Source of the DNA: Lycorma delicatula
Lineage: Eukaryota > Arthropoda > Insecta > Hemiptera > Fulgoridae
Reading direction: 5' to 3'
DNA: 64,000 nucleotides
Assembly: GCF_047948215.1 (NCBI RefSeq)
Contig: NC_134464.1
Location: 35,711,020-35,775,019 of the forward strand
Shown here one piece after another: positions 12,509-23,249 of this stretch; position 1 is the stretch's first letter; the number at the start of each line of letters is the position of its first letter. The notes under the pieces were generated by a model. That model had not been told where the DNA came from. It made no database searches and saw only the letters and a program-made list of their open reading frames with translations. A program made the translations under genes and the position numbers.

Positions 12509-12866
12509 ATGGGTGATAACATAAATTTGTTTTCATTTGAAGAGTTGATGAACATGTTGTTAAACTACGGTAAAATAAATAAAAATGGATTGAGTAGTAC
12601 TACGCATGAATACCGGGAAAATTATCCAGATTGAAGTGTACCGGATCGTAAACATTTGAGACTTTGGAGAGGTGAATTTGAGAAACAGGTAAGGTTAAAC
12701 CACAACGATTCGATGCTTGTCATGAACTTTTGTGAGAGATGCCAACGCTGAAGTAGCTACTATTCGGAATAATAATGATGCTATTAGACGTGCTCTGCTA
12801 GCATAGATTTGCCGAGCTGAACTCTGCATTGAAATGAATGGCGGCTGTTTTGAGAGACTGTTGTGA
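12509..12866 (+). pseudogene. Internally deleted mariner-like transposase (HTH head joined to C-terminal tail)
   Basis: From the ATG at 12509 the frame encodes a helix-turn-helix head of the kind seen at the N-terminus of insect Tc1/mariner-type transposases (FEELMNMLLNYG ... EYRENYPD, then a stop, then VPDRKHLRLWRGEFEK; DUF4817-like). At 12743-12866 the sequence reads NDAIRRALLA, stop, ICRAELCIEMNGGCFERLL, the usual last helix of these transposases. The whole DDE catalytic core is missing between them. Two in-frame stops and the deletion make it non-functional. It lies in the spacer of the long inverted repeat. Recognition is from family motifs. Confidence 0.62.
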
Positions 12867-13505
12867 AGAAATGTTTGTTGCAGCCTTATCAAGTAACCAT
12901 TTTGATATTTAATTACTTTTAGAAAAAACCAAAAAGTATGTGATTTTTATTTTTTATAATCTATTTCTTTATTAATCTTTTCTGTTACTGATAAGTTTTA
13001 TATTTGTTTTCAATTACATTATGTTGTTCAAATACTGATGAAAATTCCTCTGTTTTAATCGTATCACTTTTCCAATCCAATTTGTATGTTATGTTTCCAA
13101 TTAAAGTTGAACTTCACAAATTTTTGTTTAATTTTAATAGACTGTATTTATATCAGTTTACTCAGAATTAAATTCTCTACAAATTTAATAAGATATTTTT
13201 GTTTGTTTATTGGTAAATTAACAAGATTATTTTATTCCAAACCTAATTTTTGTATTTTCCGACAAAACCTTTTCGTGTTTTACCCCGTTTTTCTTAAAAA
13301 CCTTAATGAGAAAGATATGTGGGATCACTCTTATTCATTCTCTTAGATAAAAAAAAAAAAATAAAGAACCTACCTCTGATTTACCCCTCGATTTGTACCC
13401 CAAGAATTTTAATAGGATTTAATTTTACAGAGGGAGCAGAAAACAGGGATAAATGTTTCACGAGTCGAAACTCGCTAACGAATCGTTTTCTGACCCAATT
13501 TTTAT

Positions 13506-14974
13506 ATTTTTTCTTATTTTTGGCTACAGAATTATCTCCAGAGAGATTGCCGAGCAATTCGAAATCATGCTGTATATACACTTAATAAAAAAGACGTATA
13601 ATTTGGGTTTATAAAAAAATCTTTTTAAAAAGATATTTTTTAATAATTATGAACCATTTGGGGGTTGACTAGACCAAAAATCTTAAAAGTTTTCATAGTC
13701 ACCTTTTAAAGATATGAGGGCCTGGGATTATATCTTGGCTCGTGTTGGAGTTAATGTATTTTTCTCGTCCAACTCCTGAACTCTTTTATAGAAGATGTAA
13801 ATTTTCCTAGACGATATCCAAATTAAAAAATAAACGAATCAGTCGAAATTTACAATTCCTTCCGATTTAATGATTTTTTTTAGCCTATTTTAATTACATT
13901 ATCGGTAAAGTACTTGTACTTTACCTAAAAGTAAAACCAACAAAAAATTTTAAAGTATATAATACAAAAGCTTTTAGTTATCTGTTTATATGGTATAATC
14001 ATTTTATTACATAATTAGTAAAATGAAGTTTTATTTTGATTCAACTTAGGATTTACGTAGTTATAACGTTCATTCGTTCATTAAGTGTAACAAAACATTA
14101 TTGGGCTTGCTTGACCCAAGTCGCTTCGATCATGTTGTCATTACAGACGCTACAGGATTTAAATTTTTTTTTAAATAAATTTTACGTTGGTAAAACTGTC
14201 AGCTCATATGGTACAATACGAAAGAATAAATCTGATTAACTTATAGTATTGTATTTTTAATGTCTCTTTCAGAGGCCCGTTTTCTTAAGATCAATTTATA
14301 AAGAAAAATAAATAACGGCAAATATATTTATCTTTAGGAATGCGGATGATACTTAAATGTTTTAACAAAATGATATAGGATGTACTAACTAGAAGAGAAA
14401 GTAATTTCCATGTCAAATAAGTGACACTGATGTACACAGTATATTGATAATAACGTTTATGTTGATAGATCATGTTTTAACAATGTACGCAGCCTACGCT
14501 TGTTGAATCCGGAATGTTTTTTTTTTTTGCGTGATACATTATTGTTTGATCTAATTTGTTCGTTTTTTAAAACCACCTACACGGTAGCCGTTACAGAACA
14601 ATGAACTGTTTATTTTTTGATGGATTTAGTTTAATAAAATAATATGACCTCAATTTTTTTATTTATTTGCCCTTTTTTTTAATAAAGAAAGTATTTAAAT
14701 TGCTAGTTTTTTAAAAATATAATGAAATTTATATTTTTGTACAATTATTTTTTGTAATGAAATAAATCTTTAAAGATTTTTTTTTTGTAATTTTATCAGA
14801 TTATTATTTCTAAAATTGTGAAAACAGTTTTTTCTATGTTCATTAAACTAAAATGTGTAACAACTGCTGATCCGATTTTATTAAACTTTTACAGATCTTG
14901 CTTATTATTTCTCACTCCCAGAAAAGTATCAGAATGAAAAATGTAAACTATACGTATTCTTGTTTTCAGTGCCT
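13506..14974. other. AT-rich intergenic stretch, nothing recognised
   Basis: No gene or repeat assigned. Several short homopolymer runs. Confidence 0.4.
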
Positions 14975-15235
14975 TTTCTTTTTCCTGTTTAGCCTCCGGT
15001 AATTACCTTTCATATAATACTTCAGAGGGTGAATGAGAATGATTTTATAAGTGTAAATTAAGTGTAGAGTCTTTATACAGTCTCAGTACCACCAAAGAAC
15101 ACCGGTATCCACGATCTAGTTTTCAAATCCGTGTAAAAATAACTGACTTTAGGACTTGAACGCTGAAACTCTTGACTTCCAAAACAGCTGATTTTGGGAA
15201 GACGCGTTCATCACTAGACCAAGCCGGTGGGATCG
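14975..15235 (-). repeat. SINE-A copy 2, with target-site duplication
   Basis: Complete in reverse orientation: tail complement ctgtttagcctccgg at the left, body with ccggtatccacgatctag, B-box complement ggacttgaac at 15152-15161, head complement actagaccaagccggtgggat at the right. Flanks are ttttcagtgcct (14963-14974) and tttttagtgcct (15236-15247), a 12-bp target-site duplication with one mismatch, as expected for LINE-driven insertion. Non-coding. Confidence 0.87.
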
Positions 15236-16008
15236 TTTTTAGTGCCTATGTAACAGTAATATTAATTAAGGTATATTTACCTATAAAAGTATTACATATC
15301 TTTTTATTTTTAATGTTTATTATATTTTTATTTTTTACTTATTAAAGATAAATATTTTTCATTGTATGACGAATTTTTTATATTAAACGAAAGTAACTTA
15401 CTATCGCGCATTATATAATAACGAACTGTTTTCAGTATTGATAATAAAGTTTACACTATTTCATTTTTCATTAATAATTGTTAAATTGCATTTCATCTGC
15501 TGATATTCTGTATTTTTTTTCTAATCTACAAAATGTGTTTAGTTTGTAAGTCACTGGTTTTTTTTTTTATTTCAGTCTAGTTTGTATGTTGCCACAATAA
15601 ATTGATCTAATATTGGTAAGCTTAATGAATTATGAATTAATAAATTGATATCGGATGGTTTATTGATAGGTTTAATGATTTTATATGGCTTCTAATTTGA
15701 TAATTAGGTATGAAGCAAGATTTAATTTTATTTTTTTTTTACGAGGTATTAAGATTTATTTGGATATGATTAGGGCGGTGGGGAGGGAATAATGAACAAG
15801 AATAACTTTTCTAATGTTTGATAATCGGAAAAAACATGTTTTGATTAAATTACATTTTTTTATTACTTCTTATTCTGTGGGTTTTTTAAAAATAAAAAAC
15901 ACTTCAGAACAAAAAAAAAAAAAAAATAAACAAATTTTAAATCTTGTGTCGGAAGTGGACGTGAAAAATTTTTTTGTTATTTTTAGCTCGCTTGTTTGTT
16001 TTAATTAC
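15236..16008. other. AT-rich spacer, nothing recognised
   Basis: No gene seen. A16 tract near 15909-15926. Confidence 0.4.
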
Positions 16009-16882
16009 GCCCAGATCCAGAATACCTTCACAGAAAATACGGTGTGGATGCACAAAACAAGTTCTCCAAAAAGCGGCAGAACAACTTCCAAGAGAAAGGG
16101 AATGTGGCAGATGTAGCCAAAAGTAAGTCGACCGTAAATGGTAATACCAGAAAAGTTGATCAACGCGGTAGTGCCACACGGTATTGCGCAATTTAAAGAT
16201 AAATCCGTACACAATTAGTGTTGTTCACTTACCTACAGACACTGGAAAACGTGTAGCTTTCTGTCGGCGGTTCATGTCATCTGTAACGACAGATTGAGAA
16301 GAACTCGATAATTGGTTTCGATCCGACGAGGCATAGTTCCACCTTGATGAATACGTGTAATTCCGCATTTGGTGTACGGAAAATCCATATCAACTACACA
16401 AGTCTCCTCTGCAGGAACAAAAAGTGGGTGCAATATCACGTAGATGAATCTTCATGACACAGTGAACAGTGAGCGCTGCAGAAAGAAGATGGTTCAACAA
16501 TTTATAAACACTATATCTGCAAAACGGCTTGAGTACAAAAGGTTTCAGCAGGATAATGCTACAGCTCACACAGCCAACAACAGTATGACTTTCTTGGATC
16601 AATGCTTTCATGGACAAGTAATTTTAAAGGGGGTTATGGCCCTCTCGGACTCCGGATTTATCCCCTACTGACTGTTTCTTGTGGGGTTGCCTTAAGGATG
16701 CTGCTTACAAAACTCATCCTCCTACCTCTCATGAATTGCAGAGTGAAATTAAACGATGTGTCGCTGCAGTTCCTCAACAAACGTTACGTGTATTAATAGC
16801 TTGCAATGTCGTATTGAATTATGTGGATCGCATAATTGAGGCCACGTTCAACAGTTATTGTAGTCGACTCATTTTTCCCTAA
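16009..16882 (+). pseudogene. Decayed mariner-like DDE transposase
   Basis: Plus-strand fragments in several frames line up in order with an insect Tc1/mariner-superfamily transposase. The order is an N-terminal piece (QIQNTFTENTVW), LKINPYTISVVH and GKRVAFCRRFM near 16190-16280, the first catalytic Asp in WFRSDEA (about 16315-16335), TENPYQLHKSPLQEQKVGA, the second Asp in FQQDNATAHTANNSM (about 16543-16590), and the third in SRTPDLSPTDCFLWG (about 16640-16690). HELQSEIKRCVAAVPQQTL follows. At least two frameshifts and three stops interrupt it, and one frameshift falls between the second and third catalytic residues. I found no terminal inverted repeats. Old, inactive copy, different from the transposon at 18705-19994. 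Confidence 0.8.
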
Positions 16883-17597
16883 GATTCCGTCACTTTTTGA
16901 ACACTTTAGTTGAAAACTAAGGCTGCTTTGCTTTTTCCAGTTGAATATATTTTAACAAAAGGTAACACTATTTTATTTGAAAATAGATCTCTGTAATGCT
17001 TACAATTAAAATCATAAAAATTAAATCGCATCGAAGTAAACAAATGGAGGTTAGTTCTTTTTGTGTAATAATATTATTTTTTCTTATAAAATGTTAAGTG
17101 AAAGTGTTAATGCAAACATAAATTTAATCTGCTTTTAAAGAATTATTTAAAATATTTAAAAAAAGCTTTATAAATTTATATCGATACGCAAGAAATGTTT
17201 TTAAAGTTAAATATTTTTATATTTTATATATGTAACTATTACTTCTTAAGTTGTTAGCGAATCAGTCGTAATATATATATATATATATAAAACATAAATC
17301 ACAATAAATCTCCTATTATTTTATTATTTTTCACTGCGTTTCACTGTCCTTATAAATAGTGCAATAATTCATAAAGATTACAGCTAAATCAGTTTACTGA
17401 TGTGTTTTATGTGTACGTGCATGCACGATATTGTAGGAATCGCCGTTATATCTTAACCAATGAGTTTGAAGGGGTTAATAAACTACATCGTAATGAAGTT
17501 AAAAAAAGAGAATAGTCTTTGTTACTCATTATTTTTTCTCTTAAACTATGCAATGTTATTTAATTACATAATGACAACTAGGTTTTTAGTTTTTTAC
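16883..17597. other. AT-rich spacer, nothing recognised
   Basis: No gene seen. A short (AT)n array lies at 17270-17288. Confidence 0.4.
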
Positions 17598-18490
17598 TTC
17601 CTTGTACATCATAAAGGAGGTATTGTGATCGTGAAAAATTTAGGTTTTCCAGATTTCAATGGAAATATCCATTTTGACCATCCCTGAATCCATTTTTACT
17701 ATTTTCGGCGTGACATCTGTACGTGCGTACGTACATATGTACGTACGCACAACTCAAACTCGTATCTCGCATAACTCAAAAACGATTAGCCGTAGGATGT
17801 TGAAATTTTGCATTTAGGACTGTTGTAACATCTAGTTGTGCGCCTTCCCTTTTGATTGCAATAGACTGGACCGAAAGTGTTCAACAAAGCCCAGATTTTG
17901 GAATTTTTTTTAACTGTAGTGATCAGCTCTCATTGAGAACTTTTCAACTATATATCATAGGTGGTACTTATTTTCGTTGGTTCCAGAGTTATAGTCAAAT
18001 AAAATGTTAATTATTGAAATATTTGGATCTTATAAGGGGAAGGCACATCGGTTCAAATCAGAGTTCATTTCATTTTTTTTTTAATTTGAATATATTGATT
18101 TATTAATAATTATTAACCTCTGATTGTAAAAATGTTTTGCAATAAATAATAAATCAATAGTTATAACAAAAAAAAGAAAAAATCAGAAGTTGTTAGTTAA
18201 ATAGAATTTTTTGTGCTTTTTCATTTTAATTCAAAACTTTTTACAGAGGTTAATAAATATAAATAAATCAATATATTTAAATTAAAATAAAGTTAAAAAA
18301 ATATATGTATGTGAAGTCGAATTCGAACCGATGTGTGCATGGTTACAGATCTGACAAGTTCTCACTTACACCACACACTTTGCGACGTGAAGCAAAATTA
18401 ATATATAAACTAATATAAATGCTGATACGGACACGACAAAAAAAGTATGCAGTATGGTGTCCACCACAATGCAGAAGCAGTATAAGGTAT
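17598..18490 (-). repeat. R1 dispersed repeat, copy 3, inverted and nearly complete
   Basis: From the left: acttccttgtac terminus, the cgtacgtacatatgtacgtacg palindrome zone (about 17724-17749), ctcgcataactcaaaaacga, complement of the gtaccacttatgat block, then tcttataaggggaaggcac. A hairpin follows: arm 18042-18130 (atcggttcaaatc ... gatttattaataattatt ... cctctgattg) pairs with arm 18243-18335 (cagaggttaataa ... aaatcaatatattt ... attcgaaccgatgtg). Both arms carry a B-box-like ggttc(g/a)aat. A tRNA-like segment with cttacaccacac ends near 18380, then gtgtccaccaca near 18461. No coding sequence. Confidence 0.75.
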
Positions 18491-18702
18491 GTAGTTTAAG
18501 AGAAATAAAAAATATTTATAAATTTTCAGAATAATGTTTTTTTACAAGGAAACGGTCTTTACATTAGAGATAAATTGTAATAATAGAATTGAAAAATTAA
18601 AAATGATACAATTTTACTAGTAAAATTTTACATCTTGTGTACCTTTTATGTAATAAAAAGTGTAAAAGACCTATAAATTATGTACTAAAATTTTCTTCTT
18701 AT
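18491..18702. other. AT-rich spacer between R1 copy 3 and the mariner-like element
   Basis: No gene or repeat assigned. Confidence 0.35.
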
Positions 18703-18833
18703 TATACAGGTGATTCAAAGAAACGGGAAATTTAAAAAATTAAATAACGTTAATGAAAAATTTTTTTTAGAAAATGAATTTTATTTCATGTAATTGTACA
18801 AATGTTGCCATTTTAGGATACATACATTTTAGT

Positions 18834-19891
18834 TTATTTTTTAAAGATGACATCTTCCAGGTGACCTCCTCTTTTACGTAAACACTCACAAAGCGTCTTC
18901 GTTAAATTGTTCATGGTTTGACGTAACATCTCAACTGGAATTTCCGCAATCGCTCCTCGGATCTTTGTCTTCAGTTCTTCCGTTGTAGCAGGTCTACTGT
19001 GGAACACTTTGCTTTTAAGGTGACCCCACAAAAAGTAATCGCAAGCTGAGAGATCAGGCGATCTGGGAGGCCATCTAATGTCACCGTTTCGTGAAATGAC
19101 ACGTTGTCTAAACAATCGGCGTACAGCTGCCATCGATATTTGTGCTGTGTGACGTTGCTCCGTCTTGTTGAAACCAGGCTGTGTTAAGAATCGGTGGAAA
19201 TCTCTTTTGTTGTTCCACAACAAAAGTTTCAAACACGGCTACGTAACGAGCCGACGTCACTGTAATCGCAAGACCGTTGTCATCCTCAAAAAAATAAGGG
19301 CCTATAACACCGTAAGATGACATAGTACACCACACGGTCACTTTCTGGCTGTGCAACGGACGCTGGTGTAGCTGCGTAGGATTTTCTTGTGCCCAGTATC
19401 TGAAATTTTGCTTGTTAACAAATCCACTGAGGTGGAAATGCGCTTCGTCTGACATCCACAGTTCGTGAACAAACTCTTCGTTATCATTTATCTTCGTTCG
19501 GTTTCAGTTCCCGGACGATCTGCAACTTGTATGGATGGTATTGCAAGTCCTTCACTAACATTCTTCGAACACTTGAACTATGCAATTGTAAAGATGCTGA
19601 GAGACGACGGATTGACCGATGTGGACTTCGTGTGACATCATCTTGTAAAGCTTGAACATTCTGTGGTGTACGGACGGGTCGCTCACGGCCTGGAGGTTTC
19701 TTTTTCATTGCCGATCCAGTTTCCTCAAAACTAGATATCCATGTTTCAATTGCATGTGCTGATGGAACACGGTCGTGCCGTCCCAGATTAAAATGACGGC
19801 GAAATTCTCTACGCGCTCCCTCCACACTGTCATTGTTTTTGTAAAATGCTTTGATAGCAAATGCACGTTGCGCACCACTCCAAGGATCCAT
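18834..19891 (-). pseudogene. Mariner-like transposase, frameshifted
   Basis: Read on the minus strand from the ATG at 19889-19891: an HTH head (MDPWSGAQRAFAIKAFYKNN..), a second DNA-binding segment (VRTPQNVQALQDDV..SIRRLSASLQLHSSSVRRML..LQYHPYKLQIVRELKP), then stop. The frame resumes at NEEFVHELWMSDEAHFHLSG (first catalytic Asp), KVTVWC, WFQQDGATSH (second) and RSPDLSACDYFLWG (third), ending ..CLRKRGGHLEDVIFKK at 18834. Break 1, near 19485-19475, needs a +1 shift, and the linker before NEEF looks shorter than is usual in the family. Break 2, near 19145, fits loss of one CA unit in a cacaca run just after the second Asp. All three catalytic residues remain. Not functional as it stands. Confidence 0.9.
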
Positions 19892-19920
19892 GACAACTAA
19901 ATGGCAGGTTAGGTTAGAGA

Positions 19921-19951
19921 GGCTGGCGCCACTTATCAAGTGGCGCCAGCC
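19921..19951. repeat. Perfect hairpin inside the mariner-like element's 5' UTR
   Basis: ggctggcgccac (19921-19932) is the exact reverse complement of gtggcgccagcc (19940-19951), with a 7-nt loop ttatcaa. It lies between the right TIR and the transposase start codon (about 30 bp upstream of it) and is strikingly GC-rich. It may be a sub-terminal transposase-binding site or an mRNA leader hairpin. Confidence 0.85.
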
Positions 19952-19997
19952 TTATCAACTTTCAAAATTTCCCGTTTCTTTGAATCACCTGTATATA

Positions 19998-20728
19998 CCT
20001 TTAACATTATTGTTTATTAAAATACCCTAAAATTTAACATATGCCTACCCATTTCATGATATCGACTAATTTTGTTTATTAAGAACTTATTGCGAGGCAT
20101 GGTTGCAAGATTCTTAATTCTAACTGGTTAATTTATAATTTTCAGTTTTATTTAACTATCGTTTCAAATTCTAAACGAATATTCAAAAAAAGGTGGCAAA
20201 ATATTGCACGACTTTTCCAGCCATTAATAATACAAATTTTAAAGTTTACAGCAAAAAAAAAAAATAGAATAAATCTTTTTTGGAGGAATAAATTTTAAGA
20301 AAAACTTTTCTCAACATATTCATATAAGCTTACCAAATTTGCTTACAAGAAGTTTTCTCTAAATTTAACACCCTTTTCAGTTAAGACTAAAATAAGAAAA
20401 ATAAATTTTCCAAAAAACTTTCTACATTTTAGGACCGAGGTCTATTAAAAACAAAAAAAAAATGTTAGACATTTCTTGATAACACTATATATGAAGAATA
20501 AACTTTCAAAGAAGTTTTTAAAAAATATTTAAACCGACGGGAGATAGAACAAAAGGGCATATATATTTCAATTTTAAGAAGGGGGGTTTTAGTTTATGAA
20601 AAAAATATTTTTAGATTATTTATATATGTAGATAAAGATTTGCTGTTTTTTCTAAGATACATTTGAAAAAATTTTAATTGATTTTTTCGCGATCTTCCCA
20701 CTCCCTTAACGAATTTTGAAAAAAATCT
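19998..20728. other. AT-rich spacer, nothing recognised
   Basis: No gene seen; purine-rich runs on the plus strand. Confidence 0.4.
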
Positions 20729-21389
20729 GATATGGGCACCACATGACTTCCTTGTACTCCTATTAAATTACATATATACATTTTTTTAAATGAAAATTAC
20801 ATAAAATTTCATTTCACTAATAACGTCTTTTTTTGTATTGAATTATTATTTATTGTACAACTTTTTTTACAATCGGAGGTTAATAATTACGAATAAATCA
20901 ATATATTTAAATTAAACAAAAATTTAAGAAAAAAGTCGGATTCGAACTTATGTGCCTTCCCCTTGTAAGATCCAAATATTTCATTAAAGTTTTATTTGCC
21001 TATAATTCTGAAACCAATGAAAGTAAGTACCACTTATGATATATCGTTGAAAAGCTTTCAATGAGGGCTTATTACTGCAGTTAAAAAAAAGTACAAAATC
21101 CAAATGTTTTGGATTTTGAGTTTTTATTTGGACATTTTTAGAGTTAAACTGATCGTAATTAAAAGGGGAGATGCACAACTAGATGTTACAACAGTTCTAA
21201 ATCCAAAAATTCCAACATCCTACGACTAATTGTTTTTTAATTATGCGAGATACGTACGTACAAACACGTCACGCCGAAACTAATCAAAATGGATTCAGGT
21301 ATGGTCAGAATAGATATTTCCGTTGAAATCTGAAAACCAAAATTTTTCGCGATTATAATACTTCCTTTACTTCGTACAAGGAAGTAAAA
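20729..21389 (+). repeat. R1 dispersed repeat, copy 4, with short inverted termini
   Basis: The left end has acttccttgtac (20732-20743) and the right end gtacaaggaagt (about 21373-21384), reverse complements. The interior order is ctattaaattacata, tttcatttcactaataac, one hairpin arm (ggaggttaataatta ... ataaatcaatatatttaaat), a B-box-like ggattcgaac, ccttgtaagatccaaatatt, the ataagta block (here gtaagtaccacttatgat), ttattactgcagtta, tacgtacgtac, gtcaaaatgg-like text, and acttcctttacttcgtacaagg. At about 660 bp this is the best-delimited member. Non-coding, so a MITE-like element is the simplest reading. Confidence 0.75.
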
Positions 21390-22944
21390 AATTGATCAAT
21401 CTCCACGTATAGAAATATTTGAGCCAAATTTGAAGAAAATCGGTTCGGCCAATCCTCAGATATAAGCCCAAAAGCAGTACGACGCGACATAAATATGTAT
21501 ACATACATATATATATATATTTGTTTGGTTTAGATAAAAGAGTTTGTCATTAAAAAGTAAAGATCTACAAAAAAAAACCCGATGTCCCATTTTTTACATG
21601 ATCACTGTACTTTCCCCTTTAATATTCTTGCTGTATTCGTCGGGAAGGTCAAGTTTTCTTAAAAAATGGTTAGTTTTGTAAAATCTTGCATTACATCATC
21701 AGTCAGAGTTGCGAGAGAGTTTGTTGTTCCTTCTAAACTTACCCATTTCGTTGGTGGAATCACTCTGCTTTAAACGCCCAGGAAAAAATATATCGCTGTA
21801 TATAGTCGTAATAGATGTATAACCAGGAAAGTAATAATAATAATATTAACAATGATTATTCTACTTAGAGATTTTCTATTATTTAAAAAATTATAAGTAC
21901 GTAGAATACCGTTCATCGAAAAACGGAACTAGAATAATGAAAAAATTAAAATTTTAATAGAGTATATTATTAGAATAGAAGTTTTTACCAGTTCAATACG
22001 GATATCAAATTTAGTTTAAAATATCCAACATATATCTGGTTAAATATAATTAAAAATCGGTACTGTTTTTTTTCCATAGAAAAGAAAATTTTCATAATGA
22101 AATGGATTTATACAGTTCTTAAAATAAAAAAAAGAAAGGAAAATGAAATAAAGATTTTTTCCGTTTGCTATAATTGTGAATCGTATTATTAAGCCTTAAA
22201 TACATTGGAAATCGTATACATAAAATACCAATAGGTATTGTGTATTTTAAATAACAAAAATATTATAAGAAACATTTTATTATACAATTTTTATAATAAT
22301 ATTACACCGGTATATTTGGTAATAATCATTTAACAGGAAGCGTATCAATAGATTAGTTATTCCACTATAAATATTATCGACTTCATTATGGAAAGTGATG
22401 AAAATTGAGTTATAACGGGAATAGTGGTCCGAGAATCGATGATTGGTTCTATAGTTGTAGATAATGATGCCGTGCCGCTGATGATAATGATTATAATAGT
22501 AAAAGTAAAGTTGATTTCCCTCGACGGTTCGAGGTGAGAGGACAGGACAGGATTCTCTTTCATAATAATCAGTGGATGGACATTGTCGTCGCTTTAACTA
22601 ATGTAAGCTTAACAAAGCGTGCAAAACTGGGTTTTTGTGTGTTCAAGCTTCTTAAATCTTTTTTTTTCGTTTTAACAAAATGTACTTATTACATGTGTAA
22701 ATATGTCTATCATTTTTATAGTAAATAAATGAGCCGCTGTCAACATCACTTTCAGTTAGTTTTTTTTTTGTTAGGTTTTTTAAATAAGAATAGTTTGTAA
22801 TTTGGTCTTGTTAACAGGATAAACTTTCTTTACTTTATTGAATTCGTAAATTAGTAAACTTTTTGTATAATATATATATATATATATATATATATGTTTT
22901 ATGTAAATTTTCACGAAGAATATGATTTATTATTTTAAGTAATG
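21390..22944. other. AT-rich intergenic stretch with (AT)n microsatellite
   Basis: No gene supported. A repeat-like phrase with gagccaaatttgaag and atcggttcgg follows the R1 end (21400-21500). An AT array lies at 22868-22897. The modest open frames near 22360-22560 are isoleucine-rich or threonine-rich and show no domain. Confidence 0.4.
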
Positions 22945-22946
22945 AT

Positions 22947-23025
22947 GTGACTAGAAAGAATGCGTGCTTGAGGTCTCAAGGGGAAAAGAATGATCGTAGC
23001 CTGACATAATCCGTCGGTTAGCAAA
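22947..23025 (+). repeat. Direct repeat R4, copy 1 (partner at 24992-25070)
   Basis: gtgactagaaagaatg ... cttgaggtct ... ctgacataatccgtcgg-ttagcaa recurs about 2 kb downstream as gtgactagaaagaatgt ... cttgagatct ... ctgacattatgcgttgcttagcaa. Non-coding. Confidence 0.65.
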
Positions 23026-23249
23026 CATATTGCTATTATTCATTATAAAAATATATTTTCATTCCTTTTAGATTTTTTTTTTAATATAAGTAAATACGTA
23101 ATATCATAATTTTTACTTGCTTTTCTTTAACTCTCAATGTTTGAAAAATACGAAAAATCTTCTTTTTTTCGTTTTTTATTTTTCATTTCTGCAAAATAAT
23201 TTAATTTTGATGAAATTTGGTGAAATTATGTCTTTCTGTCTTAAATAAA

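Larger units (their letters stand above)
11126..13505. repeat. Long inverted repeat, about 390-bp arms enclosing 1.6 kb
   Basis: Arm 1 (11126-11515) and arm 2 (13095-13505) are reverse complements along their whole length with modest divergence. Diagnostic blocks are cgttagcgagt, ccctgttttctgct, tttttatctaag, ttttaagaaaaacgg, tttgtcggaaaatac, tttggaataaaata (one mismatch in arm 1), aatttaccaataaa, tgtagagaatttaatt and gaagttcaactttaatt. The spacer holds an R2 repeat copy (11516-12340) and a collapsed transposase (12509-12866). Either a large foldback transposon or two opposed copies of one repeat. No coding frame spans an arm. Confidence 0.82.
18705..19994 (-). mobile_element. Mariner-like DNA transposon with intact terminal inverted repeats
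   Basis: Both ends carry the same inverted sequence: acaggtgattcaaagaaacg followed by ggaaattt at 18706-18733, and its complement at 19966-19993. The element is flanked by TA dinucleotides (tata at both edges, so the exact TA is ambiguous), the target duplication of the Tc1/mariner superfamily. Length about 1.29 kb is normal for the group. It encodes one transposase on the minus strand, disabled by frameshifts. Terminal-repeat identity is high, so it is younger than the copy at 16 kb. Confidence 0.93.

Noticed and set aside
22357..22728. Short gene candidates on both strands around 22.5 kb
   Set aside because: Isoleucine/threonine-rich or low-complexity translations, no splice context and no recognisable motif.
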